A stretch of DNA of 64,000 nt, from NCBI GenBank assembly GCA_029851415.1, contig CM056741.1, positions 162,427,685 to 162,491,684 on the forward strand, written 5' to 3'. Position numbers and translations under genes: made by a program. Within the stretch, counting starts at the first letter, position 1, and each line of letters begins with the position of its first letter. This document shows, piece after piece, positions 1 to 12,300 of the stretch. A model generated the notes under the pieces. It worked only from the letters and a program-made list of their open reading frames with translations. It ran no database searches and was not told the origin of the DNA. This DNA comes from Eretmocerus hayati (lineage: Eukaryota > Arthropoda > Insecta > Hymenoptera > Aphelinidae).

Positions 1-523
1 GGGTCGAAACTAATGGCAAAACAGCGACGACACGTCAGACACTTACAGCGACCATGTCGAACATTCACACAATATGATGAATCGTATATTCTGACGCGGC
101 CAGTATGAGTATATTATGCATCGAGTGCCAAAATCCTTCAAGATATACCAGCTGTAAATAAAAGGTACGAAAACCTCGATCGTCGCATTAAACGTGCTAT
201 CGAGTTATTTCTACCGTTGGCCGAAATATCATAGCATTAGTTTTGTCATAACCATTATACATCATTTCGGAGCTCTGCTCTAGAAAAATATCTTGGTGCG
301 AGTAAATTTTTGTACGGATTCGTTCTTAGAATCTTGAGAAAAAAATCTACATCTCTAAAAATAGTGACCAAAGCACTCTCCCCACCAATAGTTTGGCCTC
401 AGGATGATCAACGGATGTTTGATTTGATCATTTACTTTCGAAGCGGCTTAGATCATAGCGAGGATCATAGAAATGCTCGTACGAATGGCGGAACCCAATA
501 GATTAAAGAAATGCTCCAACTAC
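1..523. other. No gene recognised at window start
   Basis: AT-rich sequence with no exon that could be supported by both splice sites and recognisable protein. A 63-codon open frame at 310-501 resembles no known family. The missing N-terminal exons of the ARMC3-like gene were looked for here on the plus strand and not found. Confidence 0.4.
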
Positions 524-785
524 CTTCGATCAAGTGAGTTCCAGATATTCAGCATATGTCTCATTTCATCCTCGGCTTTCGAAAGATCGTTTTGAATAGT
601 CCATGAAAAAACGTGCATGATGGAATCCGCTAAAGGAGTAAACGGATATTCGTTGTTAACTTCATCTGGGATATCGTCGTCGTAGCCGACTTTATACATT
701 TTGACTCGTTCCTGATCTAGTCCCCAAGTGAAAGGGCATTCCAATGCTTTATTGTCTTCCTTCATGCTTCCAAAATGCTGCAACC
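524..785 (-). CDS. Single internal exon of an unidentified gene (partial)
   Basis: On the minus strand an open stretch of 262 nt is bounded by an acceptor (tatgcag) just above 785 and a donor (GTAGTT) just below 524. It enters with two bases of a codon and leaves with two, so it fits as an internal exon. It encodes about 87 residues starting LQHFGSMKEDNKALECPFTW and ending MLNIWNSLDRR. The composition is protein-like: charged and aromatic residues are mixed, and the second half looks helical (about residues 60-86). I do not recognise the family. The partner exons were not identified; upstream exons would lie at higher coordinates and downstream ones before the window start. It could instead be a chance open frame, but the matched splice sites and ordinary codon use argue for a real exon. 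Confidence 0.4.
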
Positions 786-2260
786 CTGCATACATAAAAA
801 ACATACTTATGTTTCAATGATTGGAAAATTATCAGAGTAAGTCACTAATATCACAAAATTTATGGACACGATGCAAAAAATTTCACAGCTCACTATGCGA
901 TATACTGTTTTCAGCACCTCTACTTTTTGTCCACCTTATCTAGGAAGATCGAATGATAATTTTTGCTAAGGAATAAAGTGTTATCAGTTTTGACTCACTG
1001 GTATAAATGATCGGTACATAGATTTAGCTTGACAAAAATTTTTCCAAGAATGTTGAATTGACATTGCTTTAAAATGTGAAAATCTTTCGAACCAAGATGG
1101 AGATTTGAGTTGTAGTTCTGATATTCATTCAATTAGTGGGCTGCTTTGTAGTCAAATCTGCTTCACAGATTTCACATCATTATATCCTAATCACAAAGCT
1201 CACAAGAACTATGGTTCGAGCACAGCACTCATGCAGACTATATCGAGTAATGTTATGCAAATCATGATATATATTATGAATCATCTCTAACAATAAGGTA
1301 TGATCGACTGTGTGATTGATTCTGTATATATCTCTGTATATTTGACATCACCAGTTGTCTCGAACTACAATGAGATAAAAGCAGTGTCTTGTAATGATCA
1401 CATGACACTAGTGTCGATATGTTCAATGCAAAGAATTGTATCGAACCATGATGAAACACAAAAAGATCATTTAATGATAGAAAATTTATAATAACAGTAT
1501 AAAGGATAATTGATTTGAAAGATATCATTGCAATTACTATACACATCATTGTACAATAACTGAAAATGATTGCAATAAATTGAGCTATCACGGATGTTAG
1601 GTACCTGGACTCTCAGCGAAAGGTGAAGTCATATATATACCATAGTAATGCGAAGTATTCAAGTGTGCAATGAACTAAACTAATAGATATATTAGGCATA
1701 ACGATTTTTTGCTATGGTAACATTATCATATCATTATGCAAACTTTCCCCTCAGCCAGATGATTCACGAGAATCCACGGAAGTTTAGGAAAGGAATCAAG
1801 TGATGACTCATGAGATCGGAGTCTGCCTTTGTTCTGCTCTCGGTTCTGCTGAACATGTTAAATCGACCTCATTTGGATCTAGTTTTTGCCATTGACCATA
1901 ATAGCTTGATAAAAAACTCATTCATTCAATGATCCATTTATACATCATACATGACGGCTTTTGGGTTTTTAGCCAATATGTGCATGAAAGAGAACGATGT
2001 GTTATTCGATCGGGAGAAAAGTGCAATGAACTATATGAACTGAGTTACAAATCCAAACCACTTGCTTCAATGAAATGGGATTACTAATTCACATAGGTAA
2101 TAATAGAATAGGTATACTCACCCTCCTTTATGATTATTCTGGATTAATCTGTTTTCACAATTTATTCGATAACTATCTTCGACTAATCAATCACCGCTTG
2201 CACTGTTGCATCAGCCGACGCCGAATGGTTGTTCATTCGTTCGCTGTGGTATAATACGGA
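786..2260. other. Gene-free AT-rich stretch
   Basis: About 1.5 kb with frequent stops on all frames. The open frames at 1105-1591 overlap on both strands and have no protein-like composition. No hairpin, tandem repeat or promoter could be supported. Confidence 0.5.
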
Positions 2261-4481
2261 ACGGAAGCCGAAGTGGCTCACCGGTGAGTTACCGACTGGT
2301 GATCCCAACCACCCACCGGTTGGTGATTTTTCAACCACCAACCAGTGGGTGGTGGAAAAAATTATAAATCGTAGTTTTTGCGAAAAATGCGTGCTTTTCA
2401 CGCAAACAAATGCCTTCCCCCTGTTATACGATGAGAAGGGCACATGATAGCCGCGTTGGAGTGAATAAGATCGCTTTAAAATTTGTCTTGCCCGAGATTT
2501 TGTGATTTGTGTCAAACCTAACCTACACAAAGTATGTATTTACATAACGTTTTACATACATCTGCACATAACTCGTTTTGAGGCTCATATTTTGACCCAG
2601 GGGTCCAAAAATTTTGGGATGAGGTAAATGTACCTAATAATACACCCACTGGTTTAGTAGCTTTGCTCTCAACTTTGAACTGTTCAGTATTTTTCCGAGC
2701 TAACACGATTTTCCCAAATATTGATTTTCCTCAAGCTTGAGAAAGGGTGTGCCTAATTTGCTCCCATACGAGTAATACCACGAGAAAACAATATATGGGC
2801 GACAGTTAGGTCTCAAATTTCTTTCTAAGTGAACTCTTTCGATTATATAGGTTGAAAAATGAACTTCTGTCACACTAAAAAAAATTGTAAATTTTTTTTC
2901 GTAGCTTGGTACACAAATCAAAATTATGTTTTCAACTTTTTTTTGCAAAATTTCCGTAACTTTTTCACACTCAAATCGTTATAGCTCAAAAATCACCGTA
3001 GATAGAGGGACGCGGCTTATTAGCGCATCTGAAAGGTGAGCAAAAAACCTATCAAAAACCAACTTGGAATTCTAGTTCTCATAGAACCTCGATTATATAT
3101 GGACGATTCCGTGAAAATCATCTTTCATTTCTTTCTGTAAAAGCTATTTTTTTGAAAGATTTAAAAGTACATTTTTTCATGCGAGAAGTTATGTTCTCCA
3201 TGAATAAAATATTTTCACTCTGCATTTTTGGATTTTAAGCTGTTCTGGGCGCTTTTTGCATTTCAATCACAGAAAACCTCAATTTTCTGCGTAAGCGCGA
3301 GAATTAAGGATTCCAAAACCAATTGTTTGGAGAAGCTGAGAAAATTCTCTTCAAAATGACTTCTTGTTGACTTCAATTTCATCAACTAGAAGCGGAGTTG
3401 CAGCGCCCGAATGACGAAGAACGATTTGAGCGAAAACATGAAGGCTTTCAGGCAATAACTAAAGCGAATAATGGGGCCTCGCACCAAGCTGCTTTTTGTA
3501 GTGGCTGTCGAAAGTCACTGTAAGTTTGGTTTAATTCAACGGATTCAAGCCAGAGAGATTATATTCAAGCTCAACAAGTGGTCATTTTGAAGTTAATTAC
3601 CTCAGTTTTTCAACATAATTGGTTTCAAAATCCTAAATTCTCGCGCATGCGCAGAAAATTGTGGTTTTCTGTCGTTGGTATTGAAAAATTGACCAGAAAA
3701 CAGCTTCAAATCCAAAAATGCAGAGTGGAAATATTTTATTCGTGGAGAACACAACTTTTTACATGAGAAATTGTACTTTTAAATCTTCCATAAAACTGCT
3801 TTTTGAGAAAAAAAATAAAAGATGATTGTCACGGAATCATCCATATATAATCGAGGTTGTATGAGAACCAGAACCCCAAAGTGGTTTTTTGCTCGCTTTG
3901 AGATGCGCGAAGCCGCGTTCCTCTATCTGCGGTAATTTTTGAGCTATAACGAGTTGAGCGTGGAAGAGTTACGAAAATTTTGCAAAAAATATTTCCCCTT
4001 TCTCAAGCTTGCGGAAAATCAATATTTGGAGAAATCGTGTTAGCTCGGAAAAATACTGAACAGTTCAAAGTTGAGAGCAAGCTACTAAACCAGTGGGTGT
4101 ATTATTAGGTACATTTACCTTATCCCAAAATTTTTAGACCCCTGGGTCAAAAATATGAGTCTCAAAACGAGTTATGTGCATATATATGTCAAACGTATGT
4201 AAATACATACTTTGAGTAGGTTATGTTTGACACAAATTACAAAATCTCGATAAAGTCAAATTTTAAAGCGATTTTGTACACTCCAACGCGGCTATCATGT
4301 GCCCTTCTCATCGTATAACAGGGGGAAAGCATTTGTTTGCGTGAAAAGCACGCATTTTTCGCAAAAACTACGATTTTTAATTTTTTCCGCCACCCGCTGG
4401 TTGGTGGTTGAAAAATCACCAACCGGTGGGTGGTTGGGATCACCAGTCGGTAACTCACCGGTGAGCCACTTCGGCTTCCGT
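2261..4481. repeat. Nested long foldback element 1
   Basis: The two ends are inverted copies: 2261 reads ACGGAAGCCGAAGTGGCTCA and the right end, read backwards from 4481, gives the same bases. The inverted arms run inward from 2261 to about 3385 and from 4481 to about 3560, leaving about 175 nt unpaired in the middle. The left arm is about 190 bp longer because it keeps a block (about 2750-2940) that the right arm lacks. Similarity along the arms is imperfect, so the element is old or the arms diverged after formation. No transposase frame is visible; short open frames at both ends are shadows of the repeat. No clear target duplication was seen. This is a non-autonomous foldback DNA element or an inverted duplication. 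It probably lies within an ARMC3 intron if the missing N-terminal exons are upstream. Confidence 0.8.
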
Positions 4482-4501
4482 ACTGTGGTGATTCATCTCT
4501 A

Positions 4502-5925
4502 ATATGCGTAATTCCACGCGAAACAGACCGACGAAAAAGGGTCATGTCTCGGATCTTTTCCTAAGTATTTTCAATCAATTCTATGGTCCAAAACATGGAC
4601 TTCCAACTTGCTATGAGGTCCAAAAAAAATTTTTTGGTCCCATGGCGAGAATCTTTGAAAAAGATGTAAAATCCTTTTTTTCAAAATTCCAGCAACTTTT
4701 TTTTACTAAAATGCGAATGAGTCAAGTTTGCTTGCAGATAGAGACACGCGGTTCACGGCATTCGAAAGGTCTTTGAAAAATTTATCGAAATGCATTCCCA
4801 AAACTTGGTTTTGAGGCTACGTACACTATTGTCGAGCAAAAAGTCGAAAAACACAAAAACATTGATTTCTCGAAAAGCCTTCTTTTTTTATTCCTGAAAA
4901 TTTGCTATTTGCTGTAGAATTTTGTGCTCTTTCAGGAAAAAATGGCCCCAAACATTTTTTTTGAGTCCCAAAAGCTATTTTTGCTATTTTTCGCAAATCA
5001 GTTTTTTAAGCCATAGGAAATCGTCTGTTTTCTGCGCATGCGCAGAAATTTGGGTTCTTGAAACCAATTGCATCAGAAAGCCAAGAAAATTTCCTTCAAA
5101 ATGACCACTTGACAAAATCAATTCCATCAATTGAGACCAAAGCTACAACGTACAGAAGACCACTGAATGTCGGCAACGCCCAAGAGGTGGTCGGAGACAG
5201 CAGTGACTGAGATCCGCGGACGGTGAACTTTGTCTATCGATGCACTCGGGCTGAAGCTTCATCTTTCATACGTTGTAGCTCCGAGCCAAACTGATGGAAT
5301 TGACTTCGCCAAGTGGTGGTTTTCAAGGAAATTTTCTTGGCTTTCTAATAGAATTGGTTTTGAGAACCCAAATTTCTGCGCATGCGCAGAAAACAGATGA
5401 TTTCCCATCGCTATTCGCCTGAAAAACTGATTTGTGAAAAATAGCAAAAATAGGCTTTAGGACTCAAAAAAAATGTTCGGGACCATTTTTTTCTGAAAGA
5501 ACACAAAATTTTACATCAAATATCAAATTTTCAGAAATAAAAAAGATGGTTTTTCGAGAAATCAATGTTTTTGTGTTTTTCGACTTTTTGCTCGACAATA
5601 GTGTACGTAACCTCAAAACCAAATTTTAGGAATGCATTTGTATAGATTTTTCAAAGACCTTTCGAGTGCCGTGAACCGCGTGTCTCTATCTGCAAGCAAA
5701 CTCGACCTATCTGCATTTTAGTGAAAAAAAGTTGCTGGAATTTTGAAAAAAAGGATTTTACATCATTTTCAAAGATTCTCGCCATGGGACCAGAAAATTT
5801 TTTTTGGACCTCATAGTAAGTTGAAAGTCCATGTTTTGGACCATAGAATGGATCAAAAATACTTAGAAAAAGATCCGACACATGACCCTTTTTCGTCGGT
5901 CTGTTTCGCGTGGAATTACTCATAT
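4502..5925. repeat. Long foldback element 2
   Basis: The arms 4502 to about 5160 and 5925 back to about 5260 are inverted copies of one another, for example GTAATTCCACGCGAAACAGA at both ends and TTCTGCGCATGCGCAGAAA inside both arms. Only about 100 nt at the centre is unpaired. Parallel open frames of 90 codons occur on opposite strands at 4504-4776 and 5651-5923 because the arms are copies; they are not genes. The right end extends as ATATGGGAGTG, a form also seen inside element 1, so the left end may be clipped where it meets element 1. No transposase is present. Confidence 0.82.
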
Positions 5926-6344
5926 GGGAGTGAGTCCAATTGCCGGGAGGGGTCAGGAGTGGGGTTTCAAAGTGAGATCTCTATTATATCGATTTCCACT
6001 TGCTTTCGATTCTAGGGACCCAATCTCACAATACTAATTGTCAGCGTCTGTCCGCGTGAGGCCGCGTCTCCCCTTTGGCCCTGAGGAAATTTTGTGTAAT
6101 TAATTTAATTTCGAGAGTAGTGAAATTAGATCGAATATTTCAAGGATCATTTTAATCTTTCGATTGTGGGGTCTAAATGGTATAAGAGTCATTTTTGACG
6201 AAAAAGTGGAAGGTATTAGTACGTTTTTGCGAATTACAGTAATATATCATGTCTCGTCCCGAAGAAATTTTTTGGATTGAGAAATTCTATACAAAGTTTA
6301 TATTTTATAAAATGACATTATAAGATCATTTGTATGATTTGCAG
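5926..6344. other. Intron-like AT-rich sequence before first visible ARMC3 exon
   Basis: No open frame or repeat of note apart from a short G-rich stretch near 5940-5965. It ends in a good acceptor (atttgcag) at 6337-6344, so it is the tail of an ARMC3 intron. Confidence 0.6.
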
Positions 6345-9300
6345 GATTTCAGCTTGAATTCAATTTATGAATTGCTTACGCAACCATACCCGATTATACA
6401 GCAGCTTGCATTGGACGTTATCAAACGCCTGGTAATGTACAATGGAGAGGAGGATGTCCAAGAAAGTTTTCGTAACTCCGGAGGTGTGCAAAATTTGCTT
6501 GATATGTTGGATGTAAGAACTGCTATAGCGATTTTGAGTTTTTAATAGCTGTATCGTCCGATGAATATTCACCGTCAATCGGAGATATTTTGAATAGATG
6601 GAAACTTTAACGAGAAGTACGAGAACCTTAAAAAACCTGATAGGGCGGGCATTTCTTGAATTTGGGTCACATAGCAGAGCTTTCATAATGAAAGCAATAA
6701 TGTTTCATTTCGAACTCTGAGAACTTAAACACAATATATTAAACATAATTTCACGAATTTCTACAAATAATTAGTCGCCTTCGGTGAAAAGACCGTCCCT
6801 TGAATCGGTCCAAGGAGTCTAATAAATAAAGAAGTTCAAACGTCGATGGCAAGTTGCAGAATTGGTATAAAAAGGGTTCTGACAGCATGAGAAGTATACA
6901 AATGTATTCTAATACTCATTGTCAGCAACAAAAGATATTTTAAAATAATTCTGGTTGACGGTATATCGAACTAGTTGTAACTTTTAGATAAATTTGAAAA
7001 CTGTTCAAAATTGAAAAACTGTACTTTCTGTCAAGTTTGTGATTCTATGTCTCATATATATATTCGTGATTATTTATCCATCAAGACTATTTTAAAGACT
7101 AACAGCAGTTATTTTACAAAATCATTGGTTTCGCAATCTCGGTGAGAAATGCCTAAACATCGTCGTTGGATAATTATCTTCCAGCATGCAGAATGGGATG
7201 ATTTGCATGGAAAAGTGCTTTGTATACTGAATTTGGCGTGTGATAATACGAAGACAGCAAAACTTATGAATAATACAGACGGAACGAAGCGTTTGTTCTC
7301 GTTTATGGAGGTTACGGAAAAAGATGAACTCAAATTGAAGAGTCTGAGCATTTTGGTAAATTTGTCAGAGAGCACAGAAGGCAAAAAGGTGAGACCTAAG
7401 TTTTTCAAATTTAATTCTTGTCAGCTTGATGAGTTTGAAAAAAATGCATTCGTATTAGCGATAGGTACAATCAATTCCATTCACGATGGACCAAAATCAG
7501 AAGGCTTTATAATCTTTGTTCATTCGAATATTCATGACCATCGCATATAATTTCACGTTCCAGCTGCTGCATTCTCGAGGGCTGATTGAGTACCTGTTCA
7601 AATATTCAACGAACTATGTTGAACCCGCAGTTCAAGCTGTCATTTGTCGTGGCATTGCAAAAATGGTCAGATTCTCTCCGGCTGCGGATGAAATAGCGCA
7701 AAACAACCCCTCGGAATACATTTTGAGTAAATTATCTCAATTGATCTGCATAGAGCACAAGAGCACAATCTCATATCAAAATATTGCTGAAACACATTTT
7801 TTAACAGGTTTATTAAACAATGAAAAAGCTGTCTGGAAAGACAGGCAGATAGCTGTTTTTACTCTCAAGGAACTGTTTACTTCGGACTTTCAGAACTGTA
7901 TCAACTTTTTGGACAGCGGAGGACAAGTAAGCAGTGAATTTGTGACTATTTTTATCATTTGGATGATTTTTTTGTAAGCGCAAGTTATTGTTTAGACTCA
8001 TCTGATGCGTATAATCAGTCAGCCGATGGATACAGTACCTGTGGAAATTCGAGTCACGATAATTCAAGCTATAGCTAAAATTGCCGATTACCCATCGTTG
8101 GCTCAGGATCTCACTAATTACGAGCTCATAAGTACTCTGTGTACGCCTTTTGAGGTAAGTGGTCCAGTGTCATTGGCAAATTGACTCGCAGAAAATAGCT
8201 CCGAATCTGTCATCTGTCTCGCCGTAAACACCAGACTGTCTATGACCAAAAATTATCCCAAAATAAATTAGGATTCACTTGTCAATGATTTTCATTGGCC
8301 CCTGCTGTCTGTTTTCATTTTTTATGGTTCGAATGTTATATAAAATGAAAATGCCATATCAACTCTCATAATACTGTTACTAATAATTTGTTAGGCAGTA
8401 ATATTTTCTAATTACGTTACCAAAACTCTTATCCGGAAAAGACCTTACATTTCAAACTTTACGTTACCAAATTTACAAAAATAACTTTACAAAATTACGT
8501 TACCAAAACTCTTATCCGGAAAAGACCTTACATTTCAAACTACTACCCGGTCACTCAGAATTTGAGAAAGATGTACCATATTATGCGACGGAAAAGCAGT
8601 CGAGAAAGCAGTACTTTTGAGCTCTATTAGTCTGGAAAGACAAAAATACTGGACTGTTGATTCGTCAATCGGTAATTTGTATTTTTAGGAAGATTGGGGT
8701 GCAACTGACGAGGTTAAAATCGCTTGTTGTGAGGCCCTGTCGCGTCTACCGATAAACGAGGAAGCTCGCAAGCTTCTTGTCCACTGCAATGTTCTAGGCA
8801 AGCTGTACCCTTTGCTGACGGATGACGGAAGCGTTCCAGTGCGTTGTGCCGCTGCAAATCTACTTCTGCTGTTATGCACTGATCCACTTCTTGCCACTCT
8901 CGCCGTCCACGAGGGATACCTTTTTTAGTACGAGCTAATTCAGATATTATTAGGATTATTATTTTATCCGGTTGATAATGAGTTAGTTTAGAGCCGAATT
9001 TTTGGCTTACTCTTACTTTTGCTGAAGCAAGTACTCATGAAGCTAGGAATAAGCGAGTAGACCTCGAATGCAATTTGATTAAAGATCTACTTCTATTTAC
9101 GATTTTCAGTATGCTGAAAAATCAATCGTCTTCTAGTGTCATTTCAACGTGGAATGCATGCATAAAAGCACTATTTAGAGCGGATTTGCCAATGAAATTC
9201 GCTTACACAGGACGTCTTTCGCTAAATGATGTGACGGAGGACGGATTTTATGTGATGCGACGTCTCTCATGCCCGTGAGTATCGAGACTTCTCTTCAAAT

Positions 9301-12300
9301 TCTCGTAAAAATAGAAAAAAAACTATCGTGATCTTGATCTTATTCGAGAGGTCATTCAAAAGATCACACCAATGTCATGATAAATCTCTATGATAGTTTT
9401 CTATGACTCTAAAAATGATCAGGGCATTCATTTCAGCATACACAGTCTTACATGAATAAATATTTGTCTGCACACATTTCGATCAAACGCCTCCTAGTAC
9501 GCCTCCGTTTTCACAAGGTTTTTCTTTTCATTATAGTCATATCGACGTCTCTTACGAAGATTAACACATCCGCTAACGCCCACGAAGACTAACACGGGGG
9601 CCGAAGATTAGCATTTGCTTTGTTACGGCCACGAGGATTAACACTTACTGTGTACGCCACGAAGATCAACACTTACGCCTCAGCGCCACGAAGATTATCG
9701 AAGAGTAACACTTACTCCTCCTGCACGAAGATTAACACATTCACGCATTTTTTCTTGAAGGGACGAAGACTATAAGTACTCCATCTTGGGGCCACGAAAA
9801 GTAACACATTCTCCTTAGCGGCACGAAAATTAACACATTCGTAGACTTCATTCTTGAAGGGGCGGAGATTACAAGTGCTTCGTCTCAAACGAAATACTTA
9901 CAGTCTTCGTCCCTCCACGAATGAAGTCTACGGATGCGTTGATTTTCGTGCCACTAAAGAGAATGTGTTTTTTTTTTTCGTGGCCCTAAGACGAAATACT
10001 TGGTCTCCGTCCGTTTGAACGAGAACGTGTGCAAGTGTATTATAGTCTTCATACCGCTCAGGAGTAAGTGCTAATCTCATTGGCCGTTGAGCAGTAAGTG
10101 TTAGTCTTCTCGTAGTCTTCGTGCCCCTAGGAAGTAAGTGTTAGTCTTCGTGCCCCTAAGGAGTAAGTGTTAGTCTTCGTGTTCACAACAAATAAACGTT
10201 AATCTTCGTCAGTCACAAGAAAGGAGGTGTTAATCTTCGTAAGAGAAGTCGATATAGTCTTCAATGGACTACTTTTTGAAGTCAAAACTTCCTCTTAGCC
10301 TTACTGCTGATCATCAGCTATCATATTATACAAATTCTGAATCTCTTAAACAAAATGAATAAATTTGAGTTCCAATGCTACATTGAGGATTTAGTTTGAC
10401 GAAATTCACATGACAACATATTTGACTGCCGGATCAACCTTACAGTTTTCCAGTTTTGGAGGAACTTTTTCGTCTGAAACTTTGCCCACTCGAGCCCATT
10501 TACGTAGCCAATTTTAGCGACCCTCGGGATACCGACGAAGACGAGTATCTCGAAAGCAAGCAAGTTGCTTTCAACGGTTAGTTAATACTGATCAAACCAT
10601 ATTATTTGTAGTAGAATATAATCCCCTCATATCAATTTTGACTTGATGGATGCTGTCGTGCGGTTATAATTCTGGCAATGGTATTTATCCAATGTTCTGA
10701 GGTCTACCAATTCTGATTTCAAGCCACCCGCGTAGAAATTTGTAAAATTGGCAATATATCCGCAATATATTGCAAACTTCAATTGGCAATATATTGCGGG
10801 AATATTGCAAATGGCAATTAGCAATATTTCTGCAATATTTCGCCAAACCTCACTATCCAATATATTGCGAACATGTTGCGAATTTTCTATTTTGAAAAGC
10901 ACTTCTAACCCTAAGCTGACATATTGCTCATTTTGATAGTTTGACTTTCTGATACACGGTGGGTAAATATTCAAAACTTCAGTTCTCACAAACATCCTAT
11001 ACATTTAGCTCTTTCCAGTCAAATTTTTTGATGGATGAATTTGCTTCCATAGTCAAAAAGCCATCTCATGGACAAGTAAAGTTTTTTGAAAACTACAGAT
11101 AAGTATGAGCACGATAGGCTCTATAAAATCCCTTCAGAGGATATATATTCTCGAAAAGTATAAAAGCGATTTGGGAATTTTCTCATGCACGAATCTCTGA
11201 TGTCGGGAGACTTCAGTGTGAACCGAGTGAACCATGCATTTGAATAATTTTGCAGCGGCAAGAGAAGCGATGCGTCGCGAAAGCATGCGAAAGGGATTGC
11301 GCGTCTCCGAGGGGACCATCAACGCCTGGCTTGAGTTGAAATTCGGCAGACTGCAGCGAGATCCCGACCTCCAACATTATTTGAATCTCTTTCGAGTCGA
11401 GTTACAGATTGCCGAGGACACCCAAGATTGCGGGTAAGATTGAATATTCTTATTTTTTGCCAGAACTATGTAATAATATCATTTCTTAAAATCAGAGGCT
11501 CAAATTTGACCATCCCATCTACTTAGTTCCATTCTTGGTCAAAATATTATCAAACCAAAGAGACTGCATCTATTCATTAATGTTACATTATCGCAGTTTA
11601 CTCAAAATTGATCTGTTACAAGTGACATAAATGAGTAACTCGTTTTCATTACTGGATAGATCAGGAAATGACTATACTCCGGATCAGCCCATATCCTCTC
11701 ACTGGAATGCCTATATTTCTTGTATTCGTACTACCAGTATCGATCAGTATGTACTTGAAATATTTTTGAATCATATTGCAATAAGTTGCTAATATTTGAA
11801 CAGTTTGTGTAGCACAGATCAGTCACACAGGAAAGTCGATGAACCTTATGATCATTTTATTGTTTTTTCGAGAATCCATCTTTACCGAGACGTCTTTGTG
11901 CGTCACTGTCACGTAATATGTCTCATAATCGAAGATCATCAAATTTTATTACGCGGGATTCAACTTCCACCATGAGTCTGATCAAGACCATAAAATTGCT
12001 AAACGGGCGCAGTTTCAATATCGTCTCTATAAAACTCAGAAGATAGAAGAAAGTTGCCGACGATTGCAAAAAAAAAGTAGACTTCGATTGATCCTCGATG
12101 ATCTTCGAACTACTTATCCAGCTTTATTTCGACCATATCTCATAGCATTTAGCATGTCGCGTTTTACCAATAAACCAAAATCTATTTTATTGTTCTGCTC
12201 TATTGTATTCCTTTGCTTGCTCTAATCAATTGTATAGCTTGTTCAAATACGATAGATTTGTTATTGTTTAAAATGGCGTTGAAACACCAAGTTGAGTAAA

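Noticed and set aside
4504..5923. Matching 90-codon frames on opposite strands
   Set aside because: They are the same sequence in the two arms of foldback 2. The peptide is low-complexity Phe/Lys-rich and not a transposase.
9533..10262. Possible CRISPR-like array
   Set aside because: Repeats are degenerate, unevenly spaced and reverse direction at the centre. The DNA is eukaryotic, with introns on both sides.
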